Below, piece after piece: positions 1 to 7,738 of a DNA stretch of 25,383 bases; position 1 is the first letter of the stretch, and the number at the start of each line of letters is the position of its first letter. Below the pieces are notes generated by a model. The model saw only the letters and a list, made by a program, of their open reading frames with translations. It had not been told where the DNA came from and did no database searches. This stretch comes from Reclinomonas americana ATCC 50394 (lineage: Eukaryota > Jakobida > Jakobea > Jakobida): NCBI GenBank assembly GCA_048213135.1, contig PS015697.1, positions 1-25,383 on the forward strand. Direction: 5' to 3'. Made by a program: the position numbers and the translations under genes.

Positions 1-222
1 CCGCCGCTCAACAGCCAGTACATCAACGTCGTCAAGAATTCGACGCTGGCGATCGCCGTCGGCTATCCGGATTTCCTCGCGGTGATGAACACGATCATCA
101 GCAAGTCCAGCCATTCGATCGAAGGCGTCTTCATCATCCTGGGGGTCTACCTTTCCCTCAACCTGACCCTGTCGAGCGCGGCCAATTGGTACAACCGCCG
201 CATCGCGATCGTGGAACGTTGA
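1..222 (+). CDS. aapQ: Amino-acid ABC transporter permease AapQ, C-terminal fragment
   Basis: The frame is open from the left edge and ends at TGA 220-222, giving the last 73 residues of an inner-membrane permease. It contains the conserved stretch beginning PPLNSQYINVVKNSTLAIAV, then PDFL, and ends NWYNRRIAIVER, which is how AapQ/YhdX permeases of the general L-amino-acid (HAAT) transporter end. The next permease gene starts 4 bases after the stop and the ATPase gene follows, so this is the 3' part of an aapJQMP operon whose aapJ (binding protein) would lie to the left. The 5' part of this gene is outside the window. The product would pair with AapM to form the membrane channel that AapP energises. 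Confidence 0.85.
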   Translation, partial: PPLNSQYINVVKNSTLAIAVGYPDFLAVMNTIISKSSHSIEGVFIILGVYLSLNLTLSSAANWYNRRIAIVER

Positions 223-226
223 AACC

Positions 227-1885
227 GTGAAGACGATATCGCTCCCTATCCCCGAGGCTCCTGTGCCGACGAACGCATGGTCTGCGCTGCTCCCGGCTTC
301 CTTGCGGCGGAGTGGCAAGCTCCTGTTCGGCTCGCCGCTGAATGCCGTCCTGACGCTGGTCTTCAGCGCATTAATCCTGGTTGCCGTGCCGCCCATGCTG
401 CGCTGGCTCGTGCTTGACGCGGTCCTGTTCAATCCGGACCCCGCGGCCTGCCGTGCGGCATCTGGCGCCTGCTGGAGCTTCATCTACGCCAAGTCGGGAC
501 AGCTCCTGTTCGGCATCTATCCGGTCGACGAGCGCTGGCGACCTGCTCTGGTCTGCCTTCTGATCCTGGCGTTGCTCGGCTGGTCGGTTCGGCCGGCGAG
601 CTGGACACCGCGGCTGGTCTGGCTATGGGCCGCGGCGCTCATGCTCATCGTCTGGTTGATGGGCGGTGGCCTGGGGCTCGAAGAAGTCCCGACCTCGGCC
701 TGGGGTGGCTTGCCGGTGACGTTGATCCTCACCGTCGTCGCCATCGGGATCGCCTTTCCGGTCGGCATCCTGCTGGCGCTAGCGCGCCGCTCTGCCATGC
801 CCGTCGTCAGGATCGGGGCGGTGGTCGCAATCGAGTCGGTCCGCGGCCTGCCGCTGCTCTCGATCCTCTTCGTCGCCTCGATCATGCTGCCGCTGTTCCT
901 GCCGGAGGCGCTGCTGCCCGACAAGTTCGTGCGCGCCCTCGTCGCCTTGACGATCTTCGCGGCGGCCTATCTCGCCGAAGTGATCCGCGGCGGGCTGCAA
1001 GCGATCCCGAAAGGGCAATATGAAGCTGCCGCGGCGCTCGGTCTGCCGTTCTGGCGCACGCAATATCTCGTCATCCTGCCGCNNNNNNNNNNNNNNNNNN
1101 NNNNNNNNNNNNNNNNNNNNNNNNNNNNNNNNNNNNNNNNNNNNNNNNNNNNNNNNNNNNNNNNNNNNNNNNNNNNNNNNNNNNNNNNNNNNNNNNNNNN
1201 NNNNNNNNNNNNNNNNNNNNNNNNNNNNNNNNNNNNNNNNNNNNNNNNNNNNNNNNNNNNNNNNNNNNNNNNNNNNNNNNNNNNNNNNNNNNNNNNNNNN
1301 NNNNNNNNNNNNNNNNNNNNNNNNNNNNNNNNNNNNNNNNNNNNNNNNNNNNNNNNNNNNNNNNNNNNNNNNNNNNNNNNNNNNNNNNNNNNNNNNNNNN
1401 NNNNNNNNNNNNNNNNNNNNNNNNNNNNNNNNNNNNNNNNNNNNNNNNNNNNNNNNNNNNNNNNNNNNNNNNNNNNNNNNNNNNNNNNNNNNNNNNNNNN
1501 NNNNNNNNNNNNNNNNNNNNNNNNNNNNNNNNNNNNNNNNNNNNNNNNNNNNNNNNNNNNNNNNNNNNNNNNNNNNNNNNNNNNNNNNNNNNNNNNNNNN
1601 NNNNNNNNNNNNNNNNNNNNNNNNNNNNNNNNNNNNNAAGCGATCAGGGTGGTGATCCCGGCCCTGGCGAACACGATCATCGTGATGATCAAGAACACCA
1701 GCCTCGTGCTCGTGGTTGGGCTGTTCGACCTGATCAGCTCGGGCAAGGCGGCTCTCGCCGATCCGGCCTGGCCGTCGCCGGCTGCCGAAACCTTCCTGTT
1801 TATCGGCGCGATCTTCTTCGCGCTGTCCTTCTCCTTCGCCCGCTTCGCCGATTTCCTCGAGCGGCGCGGTCCCGCTGCTCATTAG
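227..1885 (+). CDS. aapM: Amino-acid ABC transporter permease AapM, interrupted by an N-run
   Basis: Inner-membrane permease of the general L-amino-acid transporter (AapM/YhdY). A GTG start at 227 lies 4 bases after aapQ. Before the gap there are about 285 residues: several hydrophobic segments, the AapM-type periplasmic region with GACWSFI and FGIYP, and the ABC permease EAA loop ([24 protein letters not shown]). After the gap come [20 protein letters not shown], the usual segment after the EAA loop, and a normal C terminus. The N-run 1083-1637 lies exactly inside this conserved block. Removing it fuses CCG C with AA GCG to read P-Q-A, which restores a 367-residue protein, close to the usual 380-400 for the family. 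The gap is therefore probably spurious in length and the gene intact. The start codon is tentative because the ribosome site is weak. Confidence 0.85.
   Translation: MKTISLPIPEAPVPTNAWSALLPASLRRSGKLLFGSPLNAVLTLVFSALILVAVPPMLRWLVLDAVLFNPDPAACRAASGACWSFIYAKSGQLLFGIYPVDERWRPALVCLLILALLGWSVRPASWTPRLVWLWAAALMLIVWLMGGGLGLEEVPTSAWGGLPVTLILTVVAIGIAFPVGILLALARRSAMPVVRIGAVVAIESVRGLPLLSILFVASIMLPLFLPEALLPDKFVRALVALTIFAAAYLAEVIRGGLQAIPKGQYEAAAALGLPFWRTQYLVILPXXXXXXXXXXXXXXXXXXXXXXXXXXXXXXXXXXXXXXXXXXXXXXXXXXXXXXXXXXXXXXXXXXXXXXXXXXXXXXXXXXXXXXXXXXXXXXXXXXXXXXXXXXXXXXXXXXXXXXXXXXXXXXXXXXXXXXXXXXXXXXXXXXXXXXXXXXXXXXXXXXXXXXXXXXXXXXXXXXXXXXXXXXAIRVVIPALANTIIVMIKNTSLVLVVGLFDLISSGKAALADPAWPSPAAETFLFIGAIFFALSFSFARFADFLERRGPAAH
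1083..1637. other. Assembly gap (555 N) inside aapM
   Basis: A run of 555 undetermined bases. Both flanks belong to one conserved permease motif and join in frame with nothing missing, so the run probably does not represent 555 real bases of aapM. It could be a wrongly sized scaffold join or, less likely, an unassembled repeat or insertion element; no target duplication is visible at the two edges. Confidence 0.9.
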
Positions 1886-1896
1886 GAGACGCCAGC

Positions 1897-2700
1897 ATGA
1901 CCTTGGCCATGGCCGAAAACAGGATCGACATCCGCCCTGCGGCGCTGAAGCCGACCTCGCTCAACACCGCGACGGCGGTGGAGATGATCGGCGTCAACAA
2001 ATGGTTCGGCGAGTTCCACGTGTTGCGCGACATCAATCTCAAAGTATCGCGCGGCGAGAAGCTCGTGATCTGCGGCCCGTCCGGCTCCGGCAAGTCGACG
2101 ATGATCCGCTGCATCAATCGGCTCGAGGAGCATCAGAAGGGCCAGATCATCGTCGACGGCACCGAACTCACCAACGACCTCAAGAAGATCGACGAAATCC
2201 GCCGCGACGTCGGCATGGTGTTCCAGCACTTCAACCTGTTCCCGCATCTGACGATCCTGGAGAACCTAACCCTGGCGCCGATCTGGGTTCGCAAGATGCC
2301 CAAGAAGGACGCCGAGGAGATCGCGATGCACTACCTCAAGCGCGTCAAGATCCCCGAGCAGGCGTTGAAGTATCCGGGCCAGCTCTCCGGCGGACAGCAG
2401 CAGCGCGTCGCCATCGCCCGCTCTTTGTGCATGAGCCCGAAGATCATGCTGTTCGACGAGCCGACCTCGGCGCTCGATCCGGAGATGGTCAAGGAGGTGC
2501 TCGACACCATGGTGTCGCTGGCGGAGGAGGGCATGACCATGCTCTGCGTCACCCATGAGATGGGCTTCGCCCGCCAGGTCGCGGACCGGGTCATCTTCAT
2601 GGATGCCGGCCAAATCGTCGAGATGAACACCCCGGACGAGTTCTTCAGGAACCCGCAGCACGAGCGCACCAAGCTCTTCCTCAGCCAGATCCTGCACTGA
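1897..2700 (+). CDS. aapP: Amino-acid ABC transporter ATP-binding protein AapP
   Basis: Cytoplasmic ATPase subunit of the general L-amino-acid transporter, 267 aa. It has every ABC ATPase motif in order: Walker [10 protein letters not shown] (residues 60-68), Q-loop [11 protein letters not shown], signature LSGGQQQR, Walker [13 protein letters not shown] and the switch His in CVTHEMGF. It ends in the common [10 protein letters not shown]. The ATG at 1897 follows the aapM stop by 11 bases with GGAGA just upstream; a second ATG in frame (residue 5) is also possible. The N-terminal 28 residues before the ABC domain are variable and probably unstructured. It closes the aapQMP operon; no gene on the same strand follows closely. 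Confidence 0.95.
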   Translation: MTLAMAENRIDIRPAALKPTSLNTATAVEMIGVNKWFGEFHVLRDINLKVSRGEKLVICGPSGSGKSTMIRCINRLEEHQKGQIIVDGTELTNDLKKIDEIRRDVGMVFQHFNLFPHLTILENLTLAPIWVRKMPKKDAEEIAMHYLKRVKIPEQALKYPGQLSGGQQQRVAIARSLCMSPKIMLFDEPTSALDPEMVKEVLDTMVSLAEEGMTMLCVTHEMGFARQVADRVIFMDAGQIVEMNTPDEFFRNPQHERTKLFLSQILH

Positions 2701-2830
2701 GGAGAAACGGGACGCAGAACCGATGGACAGCAGCAAGCGAGAGCTGTTGATCTTCACTAAGTGGGAAATGCAGCAAGCACGCCAAAGATGCGATCGTGCC
2801 AGTCCTACCCTGCAAGGCACTTTGATCTAC

Positions 2831-3185
2831 TCACTCCGGTCGATGTCTCGCGCCTGCGATCGTTTCCGTTGCCGCTACGATGCGTTTCAGGGGAGTGATG
2901 AAATCGGGAATGTCGACTAAAGCAAGAAGAAGGCCCGCGATCCAGAAGATGTGCATGTGCGTGAACATGGCCAGCAATCCCAGCACGCAAACGATCTGCA
3001 ATTGCACCTTATTATGAGCAATCCGATCCGGGAGGACATGCAGGTGCAAATACAATACCAATTGCCAAGGCGAAGATGGCCAAAAAAATGCCCATCGCAA
3101 CCAGGAGCCAGTCCGTTTCACCGGGGCCGGCGAGGAATGCCGGCAAATGAGTCGAAGCGGCTGCTGGATGAATGGCTTGGCTCAT
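2831..3185 (-). pseudogene. Small two-helix membrane protein, frameshifted
   Basis: Two overlapping minus-strand frames make one plausible protein. The first begins at ATG 3185 (MSQAIHPAAASTHLPAFLAG) with GGAG five bases upstream and runs into a membrane helix (LLVAMGIFLAIFALAI). The second continues with YLHLHVLPDRIAHNKVQLQI, then a second hydrophobic segment (VCVLGLLAMFTHMHIFWIAG, LLLALVDIPDF), and stops at 2831. The join lies near 3058-3062; the length is consistent with one extra base, for example in the GG there, or with two missing bases. I recall similar about 115-residue membrane proteins of unknown function in Rhizobiales, but cannot name a family. It diverges from the copper gene block at 3400. 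A sequencing error would make it intact. Confidence 0.6.
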
Positions 3186-3251
3186 AAGTTCTCCGATGCT
3201 GGAATTGCCGAGCTTTCTGAAGCAATCTAACATCTGCCGCTCGCGCAGCTA

Positions 3252-3267
3252 TTGTCCCCTTGGACAA
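3252..3267. repeat. Inverted repeat, possible operator
   Basis: A perfect inverted repeat with six-base arms TTGTCC and GGACAA around CCTT. It sits between the divergent genes starting at 3185 (minus) and 3400 (plus), about 65-80 bases upstream of the minus-strand start, so it may be an operator. I see no clear -10/-35 pair around it. Confidence 0.35.
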
Positions 3268-3336
3268 GATACTCGCGCTCACCAGCCCCGCGTTTGGCGC
3301 TCTCAGCAAGCACTCGAACGCGAATGCAACATGCCC

Positions 3337-3367
3337 TTGACCTTCCCATTATGGGAAGCCGTAGGGT
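3337..3367 (+). promoter_or_regulatory. CueR/HmrR-type (MerR family) copper-responsive promoter
   Basis: A -35 box TTGACC (3337-3342) and -10 box TAGGGT (3362-3367) are separated by 19 bp, the overlong spacer of MerR-family promoters. The spacer region holds a perfect dyad: CTTCCCAT (3342-3349), central T, ATGGGAAG (3351-3358). The ACCTTCCC and GGGAAG halves are those of CueR sites upstream of copper-ATPase genes in other proteobacteria. It lies 33 bp upstream of the HMA protein start and would drive the copper block. No CueR gene is present in this window. Confidence 0.85.
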
Positions 3368-3399
3368 GCTGTAATCGTCAACCATGGGACATTGCAGCG

Positions 3400-3666
3400 A
3401 TGTGCTCCTGCCAGCAACATTCGGATACCGTCGCCAAGGCGACCACCGCGCCTGAGGGCGCGATCAGCTTTCGCGTCGAGGACATGACCTGCGGCCATTG
3501 CGCCGGTACAATCAAGAAGGCGATCGAGGATCAATTGCCCGGAACCGCGGTCACCGCCGATCCGGCTTCGAAGCTCGTCAGCGTCGTCGGAGCGTCCGAT
3601 TTTTCCGCTGTCAGGTCGATCGTGGCGGGCGCCGGATACACGCCCGGCGCGGATCGCATCGGCTGA
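3400..3666 (+). CDS. Heavy-metal-associated (HMA) domain copper chaperone, CopZ-like
   Basis: An 88-aa cytoplasmic protein with one HMA fold. The N-terminal MCSCQQHSD is followed by [22 protein letters not shown], whose M-T-C-x-x-C pair binds Cu(I), and the usual C-terminal [10 protein letters not shown]. The frame is open further upstream, but ATG 3400 lies just downstream of the CueR-type promoter and gives a protein of normal size with an extra CSC motif at the start. The Cu-ATPase gene follows 76 bases later and itself lacks an HMA domain, so this protein probably delivers copper to it. Copper specificity is inferred from motif, promoter and neighbour. Confidence 0.85.
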   Translation: MCSCQQHSDTVAKATTAPEGAISFRVEDMTCGHCAGTIKKAIEDQLPGTAVTADPASKLVSVVGASDFSAVRSIVAGAGYTPGADRIG

Positions 3667-3742
3667 TCGCGGGCGGCCGGCGCGAACCCGCCGGCCGCTC
3701 ACGCATTGGCAAGGCAAGGGGCAGGGAGCAAGGCGGCGATCC

Positions 3743-6125
3743 ATGGCAGATCATCAGCACCACGGCGGTCATCGGCACGATGACCATTCACGCCACCATC
3801 GCCACGGCCATTCTCATGGTTCAGGGGAGAGTGTGAAGGACCCGGTCTGCGGAATGACCGTCGATCCCGCCACGGCAAAGCATCGCGCCGCGCATGCCGG
3901 GCAGACCTATTTCTTCTGCTCCGCCGGCTGCAAGAACAAGTTCGAGGCCGATCCGACAGCCTATTTCGGCGAGAAGGCCGAGGTGCCTGCCGCAAAGCCG
4001 GCGCCCGAGGGCGCGATCTACACCTGCCCGATGCATCCCCAGATCCGCCAGCCTAGCCCGGGCAATTGCCCAATCTGCGGCATGGCGCTCGAACCTGAGA
4101 TCGCGACGCTCCAGGAAGGGCCCAGCGCCGAGCTCGTCGACATGACCCGCCGGTTCTGGGTGGGCCTCGCGCTCGCCCTGCCGGTGTTCGTGCTGGAGAT
4201 GGGCGGGCACCTCGTCGATCTGCACATGCTGCTCAGCCAGCAGAGCTCGAACTGGCTGCAGCTGGTCCTGGCGACGCCCGTCGTGCTCTGGGCCGGCTGG
4301 CCGTTCTTCCAGCGAGCCTGGGCCTCGCTCGTCAACCGCAGCCTGAACATGTTCTCGCTGATCGCGATGGGCACCGGCGTCGCCTGGGCCTACAGCGTCG
4401 TCGCGACCGTCGCTCCGAACCTGTTCCCGGAAACGCTCCGCTCCGCGGAAGGCGCGGTCGCAGTCTATTTCGAGGCGGCGGCCGTGATCACCGTTCTGGT
4501 GTTGTTGGGCCAGGTCCTCGAATTGCGGGCCCGCGAGCAGACGGGCGGCGCGATCCGGGCCTTGCTCGACCTCGTGCCGAAGACGGCCCGGCGGGTGCGC
4601 GACGACGGCGAGGACGAGGATATCAAACTGGACGCGGTCCATGTCGGGGACCGCCTGCGGGTCCGCCCGGGCGAGACGGTTCCGGTCGATGGCGAACTGA
4701 TCGAAGGCCGCAGCTCGATCGACGAATCCATGGTCACGGGTGAATCGATGCCGGTCACCAAGGAGGTCGGCGCGACCCTGATCGGCGGCACGCTGAACAC
4801 CACCGGCGGCTTCATCATGAGCGCCGGCAAGGTCGGCAGCGACACCATGCTGGCCCGGATCGTCTCGATGGTGGCGGAGGCCCAGCGCTCGCGGGCACCG
4901 ATCCAGCGCCTGGCGGACCAGGTGTCCGGCTGGTTCGTTCCGCTCGTCATCGTCATTGCCATCGTCGCTTTCGCCGCCTGGATGGCGTTCGGGCCGGAGC
5001 CGCGCTTCGCGCATGGGCTGGTCGCCGCCGTCGCCGTGCTGATCATCGCCTGTCCCTGCGCGCTCGGTTTGGCGACGCCGATGTCGATCATGGTCGGGGT
5101 CGGGCGCGGCGCGCATCTCGGCGTACTGATCAAGAATGCCGAGGCGCTGGAGCGCTTCGAGAGGGTCGATACCCTCGTCGTCGACAAGACCGGCACGCTG
5201 ACCGAAGGCAAGCCACGGCTGACCGGGCTGAAGCCGGTCGGCACGATCACCGAGAGCGAGCTGCTGCGGCTCGCCGCTTCGCTCGAGCGGGCGAGCGAGC
5301 ATCCGCTCGCCGCCGCGATTGTCGATGCCGCCAAGGAACGTGGCCTCGCCCTGGCCGAGGCGCAGGATTTCGACAGCCCGGTCGGTAAGGGGGTAACGGG
5401 AACCGTCGAAGGTCGCGCGCTGGTCATTGGCAGCCACCGGATCATGACTGAGGCTGGTATCGACACCGCGGCTCAGGCAGCCGAGGCGGAAACGCTGCGC
5501 GCCGAGGGCGGCACAGTGATCTTCGTGGCGATCGATGGCCGTGTCGCCGGACTGCTGACAATCTCTGATCCGGTCAAGCAGACCACCCCGAGAGCGATCA
5601 AGTCGCTGAAAAGCGCCGGCATTCGGGTGGTCATGCTAACCGGCGACAATAAGACGACGGCACAAGCGGTCGCGCGCCGGCTCGGTATCGACGAGGTCGA
5701 GGCCGAGGTCCTGCCCGAGGACAAGAGCGTAGTCGTCAGCAAGTTTCGTTCGCAAGGCAGGGTGGTCGCGATGGCCGGCGACGGCGTGAATGACGCGCCT
5801 GCGCTGGCGGCGGCGGATGTCGGGATCGCGATGGGCACGGGCACGGATATCGCGATCGAAAGTGCCGGCGTAACCCTGCTCAAAGGCGATCCTTGAGGGC
5901 ATCGTGCGCGCCCTTCAGCTCAGCCGGGCGACGATGAGCAATATCCGGCAGAACCTGTTCTTCGCCTTCATCTACAATGCGGCGGGCGTCCCAATCGCCG
6001 CAGGCGTGCTCTATCCGATATTCGGATTGCTGTTGTCGCCGATCATTGCGGCGGCGGCGATGGCTTTGTCCTCGGTCAGCGTGATTGCAAACGCCCTGCG
6101 GTTACGCACCGTCTCTCTGGAATAA
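3743..6125 (+). CDS. copA: Cu+-exporting P1B-1 ATPase (CopA/ActP-like) with YHS domain, frameshifted near the 3' end
   Basis: Exports Cu(I) from the cytoplasm. Order: His-rich tail (residues 1-27), YHS-type domain ([12 protein letters not shown]36; second motif FFCSAGC), CPMHP heavy-metal-binding domain (YTCPMHPQI to ICGMALEPE, 93-119), then the ATPase core with TGES (332-335), CPC (437-439), DKTGTLT (481), SEHPLA and GDGVNDAP (679). The first frame stops at 5894-5896. The following frame begins with [21 protein letters not shown] and carries TM7 (FIYNAAGVP) and TM8 ([11 protein letters not shown]), whose N/Y and MxxSS residues define the Cu+ class. One extra C at 5891-5892 explains the break; without it the protein is about 793 aa, a normal length. 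As written, the protein would lack TM7-TM8. Confidence 0.85.
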
Positions 6126-6247
6126 GAGCAGTCTTCAACGGCTTGATGGGACTGCGTTGATCCCGTCCGGCACCTGGCACAGGACGACGGTTGCCTCCCG
6201 CTGATGCCAGACCTACACCGCGCCATTCAACCGAACGGGCCTGAATC

Positions 6248-6769
6248 GTGAGCTTGTTGCAAAGCGTCCTTGTTCCCAAACTCAGCCCGACCAAGTCTTT
6301 CGGTGTCTACCAACGCTGGATCCACTGGCTCGTGCCGTTGTTGTGCATTGCCCAGGTCCCCACATCCTGGGCAATCCAACGCACCCATATGGCACATGGC
6401 TTCACGAAGCCTGCCCCGCTCGATCTGTTTTTGCATCAGGTCCATGCCTGGATGGGCTGGCTGATTATGGGACTTGCGCTGCTGCAGATAGGGTTGCGCT
6501 ATCTCTATGGCCGCCCTTCCCTTGAAGGGTTGTCGCCACCCGAACGGTGGGCCGCGACGGGCGTTCATGTTGCCCTGTACGGTGTTCTGCTGCTTCTGCC
6601 GTTTACGGGTACGATTGCGATGTATCTTAGCTTCCGCGCCGCGCCGGTTCATCGATGGCTCAGCTGGGCGCTGCTTGTACTGGCGCTGTTCCATGTTGCC
6701 GGCGCGCTGTGGCACCATTTCTATCGTCGAGACGACATCCTGCGCCGTATGCTGACTAGCCAAAGGTGA
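6248..6769 (+). CDS. Cytochrome b561 family membrane protein
   Basis: A 173-aa inner-membrane di-heme b-type cytochrome, about the same length as E. coli CybB. It begins with FGVYQRWIHWLVPLL (His26), then LHQVHAWMGWLIMGLALLQI (His63 and His66), VALYGVLLLLPFTG, and ends with a helix containing FHVAGALWHHF (His149, His156, His157). These spaced histidines in four hydrophobic helices are the family hallmark. The GTG start at 6248 is tentative. It lies 122 bases downstream of the Cu-ATPase on the same strand. The family moves electrons across the membrane (quinol or superoxide); a link to copper reduction here is only inferred from position. Confidence 0.85.
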   Translation: MSLLQSVLVPKLSPTKSFGVYQRWIHWLVPLLCIAQVPTSWAIQRTHMAHGFTKPAPLDLFLHQVHAWMGWLIMGLALLQIGLRYLYGRPSLEGLSPPERWAATGVHVALYGVLLLLPFTGTIAMYLSFRAAPVHRWLSWALLVLALFHVAGALWHHFYRRDDILRRMLTSQR

Positions 6770-6834
6770 GATCACGAAGCAGCGATTTTGCTTGCTCCCG
6801 GTCAAACAGCCGCACTTCTCGCCCTTTTGCGATA

Positions 6835-6851
6835 TCTGACGGTATGTCAGA
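6835..6851. repeat. Short inverted repeat before the 6861 gene
   Basis: Six-base arms TCTGAC (6835-6840) and GTCAGA (6846-6851) flank GGTAT and end nine bases before ATG 6861. It may be a translation-affecting hairpin or an operator; it could also be chance. Confidence 0.25.
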
Positions 6852-6860
6852 ACAGGTGCC

Positions 6861-7211
6861 ATGAAGTTTCGACTTCTCACGAATGTGTTGGTCCTGGGGC
6901 TGTTCGTCACGGCCACGATGTTGGTCGCCCTGGTGGCGCCGGCAAAGGCCGGTTATGCCCGCATGGACAGCGAGGCGATGGCGAACATGTCGCCTGAGAT
7001 GCCGTGCTGCCCCAATCCGAAAGACAAGCAACCGGATTGCACCACGAACTGCCCGGCCTTGAGCTTCTGCCTGGCCAAGAGCTTCGCGAGCGAACCCACG
7101 GCGTTTGACCTGGTTGTTCAACCCGTTGTCGTAATGCTCGGGCTTGCGGGCAATGAAGCCGCACGCCTCTCACAGCCGAGCGAGCCACCCGCCCGACCTC
7201 CACGAACCTGA
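6861..7211 (+). CDS. Secreted cysteine-rich protein of a copper locus, unknown function
   Basis: A 116-aa protein. It starts with a clear Sec signal peptide (MKFRLLTNVLVLGLFVTATM to APAKAG, cut near residue 30). The mature part holds a Met/Cys-rich segment: MDSEAMANMSPEMPCCPNP (CC pair), then DCTTNCPALSFC, five cysteines in about 25 residues. The C terminus is a short hydrophobic stretch followed by a Pro-rich tail. No named domain is recognised. The spaced Met and Cys residues and the location between cytochrome b561 and cusBA suggest a periplasmic copper-binding role, which is inference. Similar small CC-containing proteins occur near cus-type genes in rhizobia to my knowledge. Confidence 0.7.
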   Translation: MKFRLLTNVLVLGLFVTATMLVALVAPAKAGYARMDSEAMANMSPEMPCCPNPKDKQPDCTTNCPALSFCLAKSFASEPTAFDLVVQPVVVMLGLAGNEAARLSQPSEPPARPPRT

Positions 7212-7339
7212 GACATAGCCGGCGCTCATGCGCCGGTTGCGACCGCACGGTGAACCCGGGTGGTCGGCGCGCCGTGGCTAACGCCACGTTGGAGCTGCGC
7301 GCGTGAGCGCAGCAGCCTCACCGTCTCAGGATCTCGACA
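7212..7339 (+). promoter_or_regulatory. Structured intergenic leader with three perfect hairpins
   Basis: Within 128 bases there are three consecutive perfect inverted repeats: CCGGCGC/GCGCCGG around TCAT (7219-7236), CGTGGC/GCCACG around TAAC (7273-7288) and CTGCGC/GCGCAG around GCGTGA (7295-7312). None is followed by a T-run, so they are not standard intrinsic terminators. They precede the FixH-like/cusBA operon and may form a structured 5' leader or a transcript-processing site. High GC raises the chance of such hairpins, so the role is uncertain. Confidence 0.4.
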
Positions 7340-7738
7340 ATGTTTATCACCCGCACTTCGCGCGCGCTCATCGCCGCGCTTCCGCTCATGGCCGTTGCGT
7401 TACCGGCTCTGGCGGAGATCAAGGATTATGAATTCCGTCTCACCCAGAGTGAATTCAAGCAGGGCAATGGTGTCGTCATCACCGTCAGGCTGATCGACAA
7501 GCGCTCCGGCAAGCCGGTGCCGGATGCCGTCATCTTCGCCAAGCGCATAGACATGGAGCCGGAGGGCATGGCCACGATGGCCTCTCCGATCGAAGCGCTC
7601 CTTGCGCCGGAAGCAGGAACCTACAGCTTCAAGACCAATTTGGTCATGGAAGGTGGTTGGCGCTTGTCGCTCGGTGCCAAGGTCCAGGGTGAGACCGGCA
7701 CGCTCGAAAACAAGCTGATCCTCAAGGCGCTGCCATGA
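7340..7738 (+). CDS. FixH/YtkA-like secreted protein
   Basis: A 132-aa protein with an N-terminal signal peptide (MFITRTSRALIAALPLMAVALPALAE, cut after ALA). The mature part is a single beta-rich domain: YEFRLTQSEFKQGNGVVITVRLIDKRSGKPVPDAVIFAKRIDM, then EAGTYSFKTNLVMEGGWRLSL. This pattern (ligand-like KxGxxxxxVRLxDxxxGKPVxxA and WxLxL) is that of FixH/YtkA-like Ig-type domains, which are found in front of CusB-type adaptor genes. Its stop overlaps the cusB start (ATGA at 7735-7738), so the two are translationally coupled. A periplasmic role aiding the RND copper pump is likely, but the molecular function is not known from sequence. Confidence 0.75.
   Translation: MFITRTSRALIAALPLMAVALPALAEIKDYEFRLTQSEFKQGNGVVITVRLIDKRSGKPVPDAVIFAKRIDMEPEGMATMASPIEALLAPEAGTYSFKTNLVMEGGWRLSLGAKVQGETGTLENKLILKALP

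Noticed and set aside
1083-1637. Insertion sequence disrupting aapM
   Set aside because: The flanks join exactly and show no target duplication or inverted-repeat ends, so there is no positive sign of an element, although the Ns hide any.
2723-2920. A 65-residue plus-strand reading frame after aapP
   Set aside because: No domain, no good ribosome site, and its second half overlaps the better supported minus-strand membrane protein. I see nothing else in 2701-2830.
3172-3399. Longer start (3172) for the HMA protein
   Set aside because: The extra 76 residues would span the CueR-type promoter and have no domain; ATG 3400 is downstream of the promoter.
3821-5437. A 538-residue minus-strand reading frame opposite the copper ATPase
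   Set aside because: It is rich in Arg, Asp, His and Gln with no domain, the normal look of an antisense frame in GC-rich coding DNA; the plus strand has every ATPase motif.
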